Source: Bacillus ectoiniformans
Lineage (GTDB): Bacteria; Bacillota; Bacilli; Bacillales; Domibacillaceae
Length of the DNA: 64,000 nucleotides
Direction of reading: 5' to 3'
Assembly (NCBI RefSeq): GCF_016908875.1
Contig: NZ_JAFBES010000009.1
Span: 62,001-126,000, forward strand
The notes below the pieces were generated by a model. That model was not told where the DNA came from. It saw only the letters and a list, made by a program, of their open reading frames with translations, and did no database searches. The translations under genes and the position numbers were made by a program. Shown one piece after another: positions 36,007 to 44,539 of this stretch. Numbering within the stretch: position 1 is the first letter of the stretch; every line of letters starts with the position of its first letter.

Positions 36007-37476
36007 ATGAATTCAACAATCATTTCAATTTTAATAGGCTATTTAATCATCTGTATCTTGATCGGTGTCTGGGCGACAAAGAAAACAAAGTCCAGCAGTG
36101 ATTTTTATGTGGCCGGCAAAAGTCTCGGCATGTTCGTCATGGCGATTGCTGCCTTTTCCTCTGTTCAAAGCGGCGTTGGTATGGTCGGCGGAACCGCATT
36201 GACATTTGATAAGGGGTTAGGTTTTATCGCGGGTCCTTTAATTGGCGCGTCGATCGGTTTCGGCCTGACTTGGTTCTTAGTAGGAAGACGCGTATGGGAG
36301 CTTGGCGAGAAGGAAGAAATCTTCACGATGGGCGACATTGTCGGCACTCGTTATAAAAGCCGTGCAGCCCAAGGGTGGATGGGAGTTGCGGTCATTCTAG
36401 GCGTACTGGGCTATTTAGGTACTCAAGTTCAGGCACTTGGTGTGATTATGAATCTTACATTTGGCTTGTCCGTTAAAGAAGGCGCCATTATCGGATTAAT
36501 CATTCTTGCTGTGTATGCCGTTGGTGGCGGAATGATTGCTGGCGTTTACACCGATGTGGTGCAAGGTGTCATGATGGTCGTCGTTTCAGTGATCGTCTTC
36601 TTCTATGCGCTAGATGCAGGCGGAGGGTTATTAAATATTACAAAAACCCTGCAGGAATCAGAGCCGTTAATGGCTTCTCCTACTGGACAATTCCCGCTTA
36701 TAACGGTGATTTGCTGGTTCTTTATGATGAGTCTCGGAATGGCAGGACAGCCTCAGCTAGTGACAAAGTTCTTAATGCTTAAAGATTTAAAGCAGCTGAA
36801 ATGGGGAGCTTTCACCTCTGGTGTCGCTTACTTAATCACGATTTTCCTAGTGCTTGGCATCGGTCTCGCTTCTGCTGCCTTATATGCACAGGGCAACTTC
36901 CCAGCAATTGGTTCACCAGATGATACGTTAATGACGTTTATTCTGAATTACACACACCCGGTCATTGCCGGTCTAGTCATATCTGGTTTGCTGGCCGCTA
37001 TTATGTCTACAGGTGACAGTTTCGTTAACTTAGGTGCAGGAGCGGTAATTCGCGACATCCCTAAAGCATTTAATATTGAAGTGAAAAATGAACTTTTCTG
37101 GAGCCGGATTGCCGTGGTAGTTTTGCTTGTGGCCTCTGCGCTATTTGCCTTCTACATGAATACATTAGTCGGCTTGTTAGGCGTATTTGGCTTTGGTACA
37201 TTTGCCGCTGCTATCTTCCCTTCTGTCGTGTTAGGACTGATTTGGGAGAAAGCCACCAAGCAAGCAGCCGTTGCGAGTATTGTGGTTGGTATTCTAAGCA
37301 ATTTCGTTCTAGAAATCGGAGCGAAATACGGATTCCAGATGATCCCGCCAACTGTCGTTAATGGAGCCTTTGCTTTTGCTTTATCGCTTATTACATTTAT
37401 CGTGATCTCGTTTTTGACTCAATCCAGACAGCCAGTTCTTACTCCTCATATGCAGAAAGTTATTAAAGGAATGTAG
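36007..37476 (+). CDS. Sodium:solute symporter family protein
   Basis: SSS-family permease of 489 residues with about 13 transmembrane helices. Family marks include SDFYVAGKSLG after the first helix, AIAAFSSVQSGVGMVGG, AVYAVGGGMIAGVYTDVVQG and LVISGLLAAIMSTGDSFVN. It imports an organic solute with sodium. Its place directly before lutABC suggests lactate or a related carboxylate; in B. subtilis the lactate permease near lut is of the unrelated LctP family. The last codons read LTPHMQKVIKGM. LutA begins 30 bases downstream with its own ribosome site. Confidence 0.85.
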   Translation: MNSTIISILIGYLIICILIGVWATKKTKSSSDFYVAGKSLGMFVMAIAAFSSVQSGVGMVGGTALTFDKGLGFIAGPLIGASIGFGLTWFLVGRRVWELGEKEEIFTMGDIVGTRYKSRAAQGWMGVAVILGVLGYLGTQVQALGVIMNLTFGLSVKEGAIIGLIILAVYAVGGGMIAGVYTDVVQGVMMVVVSVIVFFYALDAGGGLLNITKTLQESEPLMASPTGQFPLITVICWFFMMSLGMAGQPQLVTKFLMLKDLKQLKWGAFTSGVAYLITIFLVLGIGLASAALYAQGNFPAIGSPDDTLMTFILNYTHPVIAGLVISGLLAAIMSTGDSFVNLGAGAVIRDIPKAFNIEVKNELFWSRIAVVVLLVASALFAFYMNTLVGLLGVFGFGTFAAAIFPSVVLGLIWEKATKQAAVASIVVGILSNFVLEIGAKYGFQMIPPTVVNGAFAFALSLITFIVISFLTQSRQPVLTPHMQKVIKGM

Positions 37477-37506
37477 CCGTATCGACAACTTAGAAGGAGA
37501 GATTAT

Positions 37507-38235
37507 ATGAACGCTTCATTATTTATCACTTGCTTAGCTGATAACTTATATCCAAATGTAGGTGAAAGTGTCGTCAGAATACTACAGCGTCAGGGAGTCA
37601 GTGTTGACTTCCCTGATGGACAAACATGCTGCGGGCAGCCTGCCTTTAACAGCGGCTATGGAAAGGATGCCGAGAAAGTCGCCAAACATACGATTCAAGT
37701 GTTTGAAAACAGTGAGTATGTCGTGCTGCCTTCCGGCTCCTGCACCGGCATGATTCATCATTATTATCCTGAAATTTTTAAAGATGATCCCGTTTGGCGA
37801 AAGAAAGCAGATGAATTGATCGAGAGAACGTTTGAATTATCCCAGTTTCTGGTCAAAGTACTGAAAGTGGAAAACGTCGGAGCCACCCTCTCAAAAAAGG
37901 CCACCTTCCACCCTTCCTGCCACACGACTAGATTGCTTCATGTTAAAGAGGAACCTTTGATTCTCTTAAATAATGTCAATGGGCTTGAGCTGGTAGATCT
38001 TCCTTACAAAAAGGACTGCTGCGGCTTTGGCGGCACATTCGCTGTCAAAATGTCCGATATCTCTAAACAAATGGTCACCGAAAAAGCGCAGCACGTCCAA
38101 TCCGTCGCTCCTGAAATTTTAATCGGTTCTGACATGGGCTGTTTAATGAATATCGGCGGCCGGATGAAGCAGCTTGGCTACCCTGTAGAGGTCATGCATA
38201 TTGCTGAAGTCCTTGATCAGGGGGTAACAGTATGA
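37507..38235 (+). CDS. lutA: Lactate utilization protein LutA
   Basis: Iron-sulfur oxidoreductase subunit of 242 residues with two CCG domains: DGQTCCGQPAFNSGYG (about 40) and KKDCCGFGGTFAVKM (about 175), plus FHPSCHTTRL. With LutB and LutC it oxidises L-lactate to pyruvate. ATG preceded by AGAAGGAGAG. Its stop overlaps the lutB start by four bases (ATGA), which points to coupled translation. Confidence 0.92.
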   Translation: MNASLFITCLADNLYPNVGESVVRILQRQGVSVDFPDGQTCCGQPAFNSGYGKDAEKVAKHTIQVFENSEYVVLPSGSCTGMIHHYYPEIFKDDPVWRKKADELIERTFELSQFLVKVLKVENVGATLSKKATFHPSCHTTRLLHVKEEPLILLNNVNGLELVDLPYKKDCCGFGGTFAVKMSDISKQMVTEKAQHVQSVAPEILIGSDMGCLMNIGGRMKQLGYPVEVMHIAEVLDQGVTV

Positions 38236-39659
38236 GTATTTACGCAGAAGGAACGTTAAAGGAACGTGTCAAAAAAGAAATTCAAGACACCCATGCTAGA
38301 CTTGCGGTAGCTAAAGCAACGGAAAAGCTTCAAAATGGCCGCTTAAACGCTGCGATGGAGATGGGCAATTGGGAAGAATGGCGAGAACGAGGCAGTGCGA
38401 TTCGCAGCCACACCATTGCCCATTTAGATTATTATTTAGAACAGTTCACAAGCAATGTAGAAAAACAAGGCGGGAACGTTTATTTTGCTAAAGACGCAGA
38501 AGAAGCGCTCGCGTACGCGCTCAACATTTCCAAAAGTGTGAACGGAAAACATGCCGTGAAATCCAAATCCATGGTCACTGAGGAAATCAAGTTAAACGAA
38601 GCGCTGAATGAAATTGGTGTAGAAACGGTGGAAACGGATCTTGGCGAGTATATTCTTCAACTCGCGGGAGAACACCCCTCTCACCTTCTAGGCCCTGCCG
38701 TTCATAAAACTAAAGAGCAGGTAGCTGAATTATTTTCTAAAGAAGGCGGAAAGGAAATTCCTCCTGATCTGCAGGAGCTGGTCGGCTTCGCCCGCTCAGC
38801 TATTCGTGAAAAGTTCCTGCAAGCTGACATCGGCATAACCGGCTGTAACTTCGCCATCGCTGAAGAAGGAGCCGTCTCTCTGCTGACGAACGAAGGGAAT
38901 GCACGGATGGTCACTACCCTTCCCGATACTCATATTGTATTTATGGGCATGGAACGAATCGTTCCTACGTGGGAAGACTTTGAGGTCGTTATCAATCTAT
39001 TGCCGCGTGCCGGAACAGGCCAAAAGATTTCTTCCGGGGTGTCGATTTTAAAACCCGTGCAGCCCCATGAAAACGACGGACCTAAACAAATGCATGTCAT
39101 CATTTTAGACAATGGTCGGTCGAAACAGCTTGGTGACCCTGATTTCCAGGAGATCCTCAACTGCATTCGCTGCGGTGCCTGCATTAATGTCTGCCCTGTG
39201 TACCGCCATGTCGGCGGACATTCCTATGGCTCTGTTTATAACGGTCCCATTGGCGCCGTGCTGACGCCGCTGTTGAACGAAGACTCAAAACAGGCCTCTG
39301 AATTATCTTATGCTTCGAGCCTTTGCGGGGCGTGTCATGAAGCCTGCCCTGTCCGAATTCCGCTTCATGATATGCTCGTTAAGCTGCGGCACCGAAACGT
39401 GGAAAATGGAGACGTTCCAGCACTGGAGAAATTAGCTTTTAATATGTACGGCAAGACATTCAGCTCACCAGCTCTTTACAACTCGGCCACTAAAGCAGGC
39501 CTCTTGATGCAAAAGCCGTTTACAAAAGATGGACATTTCAAGGAAAGCACCCCTTTTATGAAGGGCTGGACCAATTCAAGAGAATTTCCTGAAGTGCAAA
39601 AGTCATTCCGGGAACGCTGGAAGGAATCATTAGCTCATCAGGAGGGACAGCATGAATAA
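38232..39659 (+). CDS. lutB: Lactate utilization iron-sulfur protein LutB
   Basis: Protein of 475 residues. Residues 65-300 form a LUD-type domain (DIGITGCNFAIAEEGAVSL is the signature, here cited as ITGCNFAIAEEGAV). Two [4Fe-4S] motifs follow: CIRCGACINVCPVY and CGACHEACPV, then a C-terminal tail with the WKESLAHQEG end. It transfers electrons in the LutABC lactate oxidase. Overlaps lutA by four bases and lutC by eight, so the three are one transcript. Confidence 0.93.
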   Translation: MSIYAEGTLKERVKKEIQDTHARLAVAKATEKLQNGRLNAAMEMGNWEEWRERGSAIRSHTIAHLDYYLEQFTSNVEKQGGNVYFAKDAEEALAYALNISKSVNGKHAVKSKSMVTEEIKLNEALNEIGVETVETDLGEYILQLAGEHPSHLLGPAVHKTKEQVAELFSKEGGKEIPPDLQELVGFARSAIREKFLQADIGITGCNFAIAEEGAVSLLTNEGNARMVTTLPDTHIVFMGMERIVPTWEDFEVVINLLPRAGTGQKISSGVSILKPVQPHENDGPKQMHVIILDNGRSKQLGDPDFQEILNCIRCGACINVCPVYRHVGGHSYGSVYNGPIGAVLTPLLNEDSKQASELSYASSLCGACHEACPVRIPLHDMLVKLRHRNVENGDVPALEKLAFNMYGKTFSSPALYNSATKAGLLMQKPFTKDGHFKESTPFMKGWTNSREFPEVQKSFRERWKESLAHQEGQHE

Positions 39660-40326
39660 AGCAGATTTTTTCAACAATATTAAAGCAAGGCTTGGCAGAA
39701 ATCACGAGCATCTCGCCATCGCTGATTATCCAAAAGGAGCGCCTGAATACTATACACAGCTATCCGGTTCTAAAGACGAACTGCTCAAAGAATTTACAGA
39801 AAACCTGGAAGCGGTTCACGGAAAGGTTTATCAAGCCCAGACGGCAGAAGACGTACAAAGCATTGTAGCGGAAATTATTCAAATCCATCAGGCGACTTCA
39901 GTTATTCGCTGGGATGACCCGGCTTTAGACCAAATGCAATTAGATCATTCGATTCGAGCGGCACAAGCAAACGTCCATATTTGGGATGCAGCCGCTGCTA
40001 AGCAAACAAACATTGATGTCGCTAAACACGCCGATATCGGCATCACAACAGCTGATTACGCCATTGCTAATACCGGTACGTCTGTACTAACTTACAGTGA
40101 AAAGAAAGGCCGGGCCGTCAGTCTGCTTCCTCCTGTACATGTGTTAGTTCTCAAGCAAGAACAGCTCGTGGCCCGGATGGGAGATATCTTTCATGACCTT
40201 CGTGAAAAAGAATTTTCCACTTTGCATTTCTTGACGGGACCTAGTAAAAGTGCGGATATAGAGCTTCAATTAACAACGGGTGTCCATGGACCGAAGCATG
40301 TATACGCGATTATGCAAATAGATTAA
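39652..40326 (+). CDS. lutC: Lactate utilization protein LutC
   Basis: LUD-domain protein of 224 residues, third subunit of the LutABC complex. The marks are DIGITTADYAIANTGTSVL (parts: GITTADYAIANTGT), LLPPVHVLVL and the C-terminal TGPSKSADIELQLTTGVHGP. It starts eight bases inside lutB after AGGAGGGACAGC and is followed by a terminator. Confidence 0.92.
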   Translation: MNKADFFNNIKARLGRNHEHLAIADYPKGAPEYYTQLSGSKDELLKEFTENLEAVHGKVYQAQTAEDVQSIVAEIIQIHQATSVIRWDDPALDQMQLDHSIRAAQANVHIWDAAAAKQTNIDVAKHADIGITTADYAIANTGTSVLTYSEKKGRAVSLLPPVHVLVLKQEQLVARMGDIFHDLREKEFSTLHFLTGPSKSADIELQLTTGVHGPKHVYAIMQID

Positions 40327-40329
40327 GAT

Positions 40330-40361
40330 AAGAGAGGCATTCTACAGGATGCCTCTTTCTT
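40330..40361 (+). terminator. Terminator of the lut operon
   Basis: AGAGGCAT pairs with ATGCCTCT and is followed by TTCTT. Confidence 0.8.
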
Positions 40362-40432
40362 ATTAGGCGTTCTTCGTATTTTCCTATATACTTAATTTTA
40401 CCGTTGCATTGGCTAAAGAAAGGTTGTCTGCT

Positions 40433-41359
40433 TTGAGAAAAACTCACATCTATTTTTTACTGGTCGGAATCATGCTGATCTGGGGATTCAATGTTTCTAT
40501 TATTAAGATTTTAGTCGCTCACTTCCCCCCTGTCACGATTACTTCTCTTCGGATCTTTACTGCTGGCGTCACCGTTTTTATCATTCTTGGATTAACGAAA
40601 CAATTGCGCATTCCATATAAAAATGAAGGCGTGTATATATTCTTCGGCGCTCTTCTCAGTGTCGTGTCTCATCACTACTTTTTAGCTGCCGGCCTCGTTT
40701 CTACTACCGCTGTGAATGCGGGACTGATCTTAGGAATGGGTCCTCTATTGACCGCTGTTTTTTCAATGATTCTATTAAAAAGAAAGCCGACGTGGATCCG
40801 GCTGGCTGGATTTATTCTCGGCGGCCTTGGAGTTACCTTGACTATTCTAGCTGGAGGAAAAGGATTCACTTCGATGAATAGCGGGGACTTGGATATCTTG
40901 CTTTCCATTCTCTCTCAAGCTATGAGCTTTATTATTATTCGTAAAGCATCTGAAACAATGGATACTCGATTACTCACAGGCTATATGTTAATGATCGGTT
41001 CGATTTTGCTTTTTATATTAAGTTTATGGGCAGAGCCTGGCGGCATCCATACTCTAACCGACGGCACACCTCTTGTTTGGCTGGCTTTTGCCATTTCAGC
41101 TGTTTTTGCTACTGCAGTTGGCCACATGGTTTATAACTATGCTATTGGACAAATTGGTGCAGCTGAAGCGTCCATTTTTATGAACCTAAGCACCTTCTTT
41201 TCTTTAGCAGGAGCTGCGCTGTTCTTAAGTGAACCCCTTTTTCCTGCTCACTTCTTCGGTCTGATCTTAATTGTTTCTGGGGTGGTACTCGGTTCAGGCT
41301 CACTAGAAGAACTGTTCTTAAAAAAGAAAAATAAGTTTTTTTACTATCACGACAAATAA
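40433..41359 (+). CDS. EamA/DMT-family permease
   Basis: Drug/metabolite-type transporter of about 308 residues with ten hydrophobic helices in two EamA repeats (IMLIWGFNVSIIKIL at the start; VTLTILAGG between repeats; FLSEPLFPAHFFGLILIVSG at the end of the second). The substrate is unknown. The start is uncertain: TTG at 40433 has GAAAGG nine bases upstream, while TTG at 40409 gives eight more residues without a ribosome site. The C-terminus is basic (KKKNKFFYYHDK). Confidence 0.85.
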   Translation: MRKTHIYFLLVGIMLIWGFNVSIIKILVAHFPPVTITSLRIFTAGVTVFIILGLTKQLRIPYKNEGVYIFFGALLSVVSHHYFLAAGLVSTTAVNAGLILGMGPLLTAVFSMILLKRKPTWIRLAGFILGGLGVTLTILAGGKGFTSMNSGDLDILLSILSQAMSFIIIRKASETMDTRLLTGYMLMIGSILLFILSLWAEPGGIHTLTDGTPLVWLAFAISAVFATAVGHMVYNYAIGQIGAAEASIFMNLSTFFSLAGAALFLSEPLFPAHFFGLILIVSGVVLGSGSLEELFLKKKNKFFYYHDK

Positions 41360-41392
41360 GCCTCGCTCAAACATGCGAGGCTTATCTTTTTT
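41357..41392. terminator. Bidirectional terminator between the EamA and AAG genes
   Basis: AAGCCTCGC pairs with GCGAGGCTT, T run on the plus side; it overlaps the last codons of the minus-strand gene. Confidence 0.8.
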
Positions 41393-41981
41393 TAGAAACA
41401 AAAGGGTTATCCGGCACCCAAAAACGCCACGGGTAGTCTTTCGCTTCCCCTGAATTGTCAATGCCAATGCGCGGTCCTATAGCTATCTCCTCTGGTTTAT
41501 AGCCGCGCGCAATATATAATGGCGGTTCATTAAACCGGCCCCCGTAATCAGCCATCGTGATTCCCATTGCTTTCGTTAATTTGCCAGGCCCGCTCGTTAA
41601 GTTCTTCATAGGCATTTCTCCTCGCCGTTTCACCATCAAATCTAGTCCTTCGAGTGGTTCAATGGCGCGAATAAGAATCGCCTCTGGCACTTCGGCTTCG
41701 GCACTTACCACGTTTACAAGACAATGAGTATGCATGAGATACGTATAAATTCTCCCCGCTTCTGAAAACATCACTTCTGTCCGTTTTGTCCGGCGATTAT
41801 TGTAGCTGTGTGCCGCACGATCGAGCGGTCCTCGATAAGCTTCCGTCTCCACAATATATCCGCTTGTCCGCCCTTCATCTGTTTCCTTTACTAAAAGACT
41901 GCCTAATAATTCTTTCGCAAGCAGCAATGTCGGCTGTTCAAAAAACTCTTTAGAATATGGTACATATTTTGGTTGGCTCAT
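41382..41981 (-). CDS. DNA-3-methyladenine glycosylase (AAG family)
   Basis: Alkyladenine DNA glycosylase of 199 residues, base-excision repair. The family marks are LAKELLGSLLV, IVETEAYRGPLDRAAHSYNNRRTKR (in parts: VETEAY with the catalytic Glu, DRAAHSYN), MFSEAGRIYTYLMH, EAILIRAIEP and LTSGPGKLTKAMGI. Similar to B. subtilis YxlJ. ATG start with AAGGAAGGGT upstream. The terminator hairpin shares its 3' end. Confidence 0.93.
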   Translation of the reverse strand: MSQPKYVPYSKEFFEQPTLLLAKELLGSLLVKETDEGRTSGYIVETEAYRGPLDRAAHSYNNRRTKRTEVMFSEAGRIYTYLMHTHCLVNVVSAEAEVPEAILIRAIEPLEGLDLMVKRRGEMPMKNLTSGPGKLTKAMGITMADYGGRFNEPPLYIARGYKPEEIAIGPRIGIDNSGEAKDYPWRFWVPDNPFVSKKR

Positions 41982-42042
41982 GATACCCTTCCTTTATCCA
42001 TTCATTCTCATATATCTTTCCCTGCCAGACTCTCAGCAAACT

Positions 42043-42077
42043 AAAAAACCATCAAGCAGGGCTCGACGGTTTTTTTC
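42043..42077 (-). terminator. Terminator overlapping the stop of the NAD(P)-binding gene
   Basis: On the minus strand AAAAACCGTC pairs with GATGGTTTTTT (one mismatch) with a T-rich tail. Confidence 0.75.
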
Positions 42078-42729
42078 CTGAAGCAATTTTTTGAATGAGC
42101 GGAGATAAGTACAAATGATTGCCTGATGTTTCTGCCTGAGCAATCTTCACCATGGCAAGTGCGACGTCCTTACCTTTGATAGGTCTATACTTTTCCATCG
42201 ATCCTTTAAAAGGAATGAGCTTCGACAGCCAAGCGGCAAGCTCCTCGCCTAGGCGGAATTCTCTTCGTTCCCCAAGAAGCAGAGAAGGTCTGAAAATATG
42301 CAAGGCGTGAAGGTCCAGACTTTTTAACGCAGCTTCTAACTCCCCTTTTGTCCGATTGTAAAAAAACGAAGACGCTGGGTCAGCACCCATGGCCGATACA
42401 ACTAAAAATTGAGATACGTCTTGTTCACTTGCTTTCATTGCCAATTCCAAAGGATACTCATAATCTACTTGTTTAAACAGCTCTTTTGTCTTCGCCTTTT
42501 TCATCGTCGTGCCTAGACAGCAATAAATATGATCGACTTCCCCAATGTCATAATTCTTTAATTCGTGGAAATCAATGATATGTTCTTCAAGCTTCGGATG
42601 GTTTATTTCGTATGGACGTCTAAGGACCACTTTCACTTTGTCATAAGCTGCAGAAGCAAGTAACAGGCGAACTACTTCCTGACCGATAAGCCCGGTGGCC
42701 CCAACGACTAAAGCGATCTTCTTCTCCAT
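42052..42729 (-). CDS. NAD(P)H-binding atypical SDR protein
   Basis: Rossmann-fold protein of 225 residues in the NAD(P)H-binding/HTATIP2-like branch of atypical short-chain dehydrogenases. The dinucleotide loop is VVGATGLIGQEVVRLLL, then IYCCLGTTMKKAKTK, VVSAMGADPASSFFYNRTKGE (with the Tyr-x3-Lys pair, YNRTK) and LHIFRPSLLLGER. The substrate is unknown. The ATG at 42729 is chosen since GGTGG lies six bases upstream. Confidence 0.8.
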   Translation of the reverse strand: MEKKIALVVGATGLIGQEVVRLLLASAAYDKVKVVLRRPYEINHPKLEEHIIDFHELKNYDIGEVDHIYCCLGTTMKKAKTKELFKQVDYEYPLELAMKASEQDVSQFLVVSAMGADPASSFFYNRTKGELEAALKSLDLHALHIFRPSLLLGERREFRLGEELAAWLSKLIPFKGSMEKYRPIKGKDVALAMVKIAQAETSGNHLYLSPLIQKIASGKKPSSPA

Positions 42730-42869
42730 CTTCATCCACCCTTTGCCTCTTGATACTTCCATTATATACTGCACCTTATTGCAAAGATACCAATTAAGGT
42801 GACATCTGGTCTCCGCTTGATCTTATTCTTATGTTATTCCTTCTCAATTGAAACCCAAAACCTGTTGAT

Positions 42870-42898
42870 GAATAAAAAATATGGAAAAGTTAATAATA
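42870..42898 (+). promoter_or_regulatory. Sigma-G-type promoter of the germinant receptor operon
   Basis: GAATA (42870-42874) and AATAATA (42892-42898) are 17 bases apart, matching the forespore sigma-G consensus GHATR-N17/18-CATWHTA at all but one position. The first gene starts 31 bases downstream, which fits expression of germinant receptors in the forespore. Confidence 0.6.
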
Positions 42899-42929
42899 GT
42901 AAAAAAGCAGGCGGAAAAGAGGAGAACAT

Positions 42930-44519
42930 ATGCCCTTTTTCAAAAAAAAGAAGAAGAATCAAAACTATCCCAGGCAGTCGCCCATTAGTGTAGATGATTA
43001 TATGAGCGGAGCCAAATATGGACCGCTTCATCTAAATTTAGACCAGAACTTACAATTCATTCAATCTTCATTTGGAGGAAGTATTGATTTAATTACAAGA
43101 CGGATTAAAATCACTTCCCCGAAAGAGATGGAAATTGGCCTTGTATATATAGAAGGCATTGCCGATTCTGCTGCTATTCAAGAGTTCGTCATTCAGTCCT
43201 TACTAGAAGATAAGGAACAAACCTCAGTTCCCCCTTTAAAGAGCGATGATTCACCGATTAAAAAGATGGCAGAAACCATCATGACAATTGGGGATGTCAG
43301 TTTTGTAAAGGATTTCGATGAACTGTTCAACTTTATTCTCTCTGGTGAAACGGCTCTTCTACTTGAAAACTCTAATGAAGCCATTATCGCCAAAACTCGG
43401 GGAATTGTCGGCAGAAGCGTCGGGGAACCTCTGACTCAAAACGTCGTCCGGGGTCCTCAAGAAGGATTTGTGGAGCAAATACGTATGAATACGTCTTTAA
43501 TCAGAAGACGAATCAGAAACCCTCATTTACGCTTGGAATCCAAACAGATCGGACGAATTACGAAAACCGACGTATCAATTATGTATATTGAAGGGATTGC
43601 TAACCCTAAGGTAGTGAACGAAGTTAGAGAAAGGCTTGGCAGTATTGATATCGATGCCATTTTAGAAAGTGCTTATATTGAAGAACTGATTCAAGACAGT
43701 ACCTTCAGTCCCTTCCCTACAATCTTTAATACAGAACGGCCTGACGTTGCTTCCGCTGGCATATTGGAAGGCCGGGTAGCCATTTTAGTAGACGGCACGC
43801 CTTTTGTCTTGCTTGCACCTGTCCTTTTCACACAGTTCATGCAATCAGCCGAAGACTATTACCAGCGTTCTGATTTAGGCTTAATTCGAATGCTTCGCTA
43901 TATTACCTTTGTTCTCGCGTTATTAAGCCCATCTATTTTTATTGCGGTCACTACCTTTCACCAAGAACTGATTCCAACGTCGCTTGCGATCACATTAACT
44001 GTTCAGCGTGAAGGTGTGCCTTTCCCAGCTTTTTTTGAAGCGCTCTTGATGGAATTTACATTTGAAATATTAAGAGAAGCAGGTCTTCGAATGCCTAAAG
44101 CCGTCGGTACTGCGATTTCGATTGTGGGGGCGCTTGTTATTGGTCAAGCAGCTGTAGAAGCTGGACTCGCCACTGCTGCCATGGTTATTGTCGTTGCGAT
44201 TACAGCCATCTCCAGTTTCGTATTGCCCGCTTATAACTTGGCCATCAGTGTGCGGGGATTAAGATTTGGATTTATGATTCTGGCTGCTACCTTTGGACTT
44301 TTTGGAATAGCTGTAGGGTTGTTTATCCTTGTTCTTCACCTGTGCAGCTTGCGTTCATTCGGCATTCCTTATTTAGCACCGATTGCTCCTTACAATAACA
44401 CCGATCAGCAGGATGCGATCTTTCATTTCCCTTTAAAATGGCGAACGACTCGTCCGAGATTAATCAGTCAGCTAAATAAAACAAAACAGCAGCCTAAGGC
44501 GAGTAAACAAACAAATTAG
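42930..44519 (+). CDS. Spore germinant receptor A subunit (GerA/GerKA family)
   Basis: Membrane protein of 529 residues. Residues 30-290 are the hydrophilic N-terminal part (SSFGGSIDLITRRI, YIEGIADSAAIQEFV, VRGPQEGFVEQIRMN), followed by about five helices with the family marks PTSLAITLTVQREGVPFP, EALLMEFTFEILREAGLRMP and AVGTAISIVGALVIGQAAVEAG. It forms the germinant receptor in the spore inner membrane with the next three genes. ATG preceded by AGAGGAGA. The germinant cannot be read from the sequence. Confidence 0.93.
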   Translation: MPFFKKKKKNQNYPRQSPISVDDYMSGAKYGPLHLNLDQNLQFIQSSFGGSIDLITRRIKITSPKEMEIGLVYIEGIADSAAIQEFVIQSLLEDKEQTSVPPLKSDDSPIKKMAETIMTIGDVSFVKDFDELFNFILSGETALLLENSNEAIIAKTRGIVGRSVGEPLTQNVVRGPQEGFVEQIRMNTSLIRRRIRNPHLRLESKQIGRITKTDVSIMYIEGIANPKVVNEVRERLGSIDIDAILESAYIEELIQDSTFSPFPTIFNTERPDVASAGILEGRVAILVDGTPFVLLAPVLFTQFMQSAEDYYQRSDLGLIRMLRYITFVLALLSPSIFIAVTTFHQELIPTSLAITLTVQREGVPFPAFFEALLMEFTFEILREAGLRMPKAVGTAISIVGALVIGQAAVEAGLATAAMVIVVAITAISSFVLPAYNLAISVRGLRFGFMILAATFGLFGIAVGLFILVLHLCSLRSFGIPYLAPIAPYNNTDQQDAIFHFPLKWRTTRPRLISQLNKTKQQPKASKQTN

Positions 44520-44539
44520 AAGCTAAGGAGGGCCGTGTC

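Noticed and set aside
40409..40432. Longer N-terminus for the EamA permease
   Set aside because: The upstream TTG has no ribosome site, while the TTG at 40433 has GAAAGG nine bases before it; left as uncertain.
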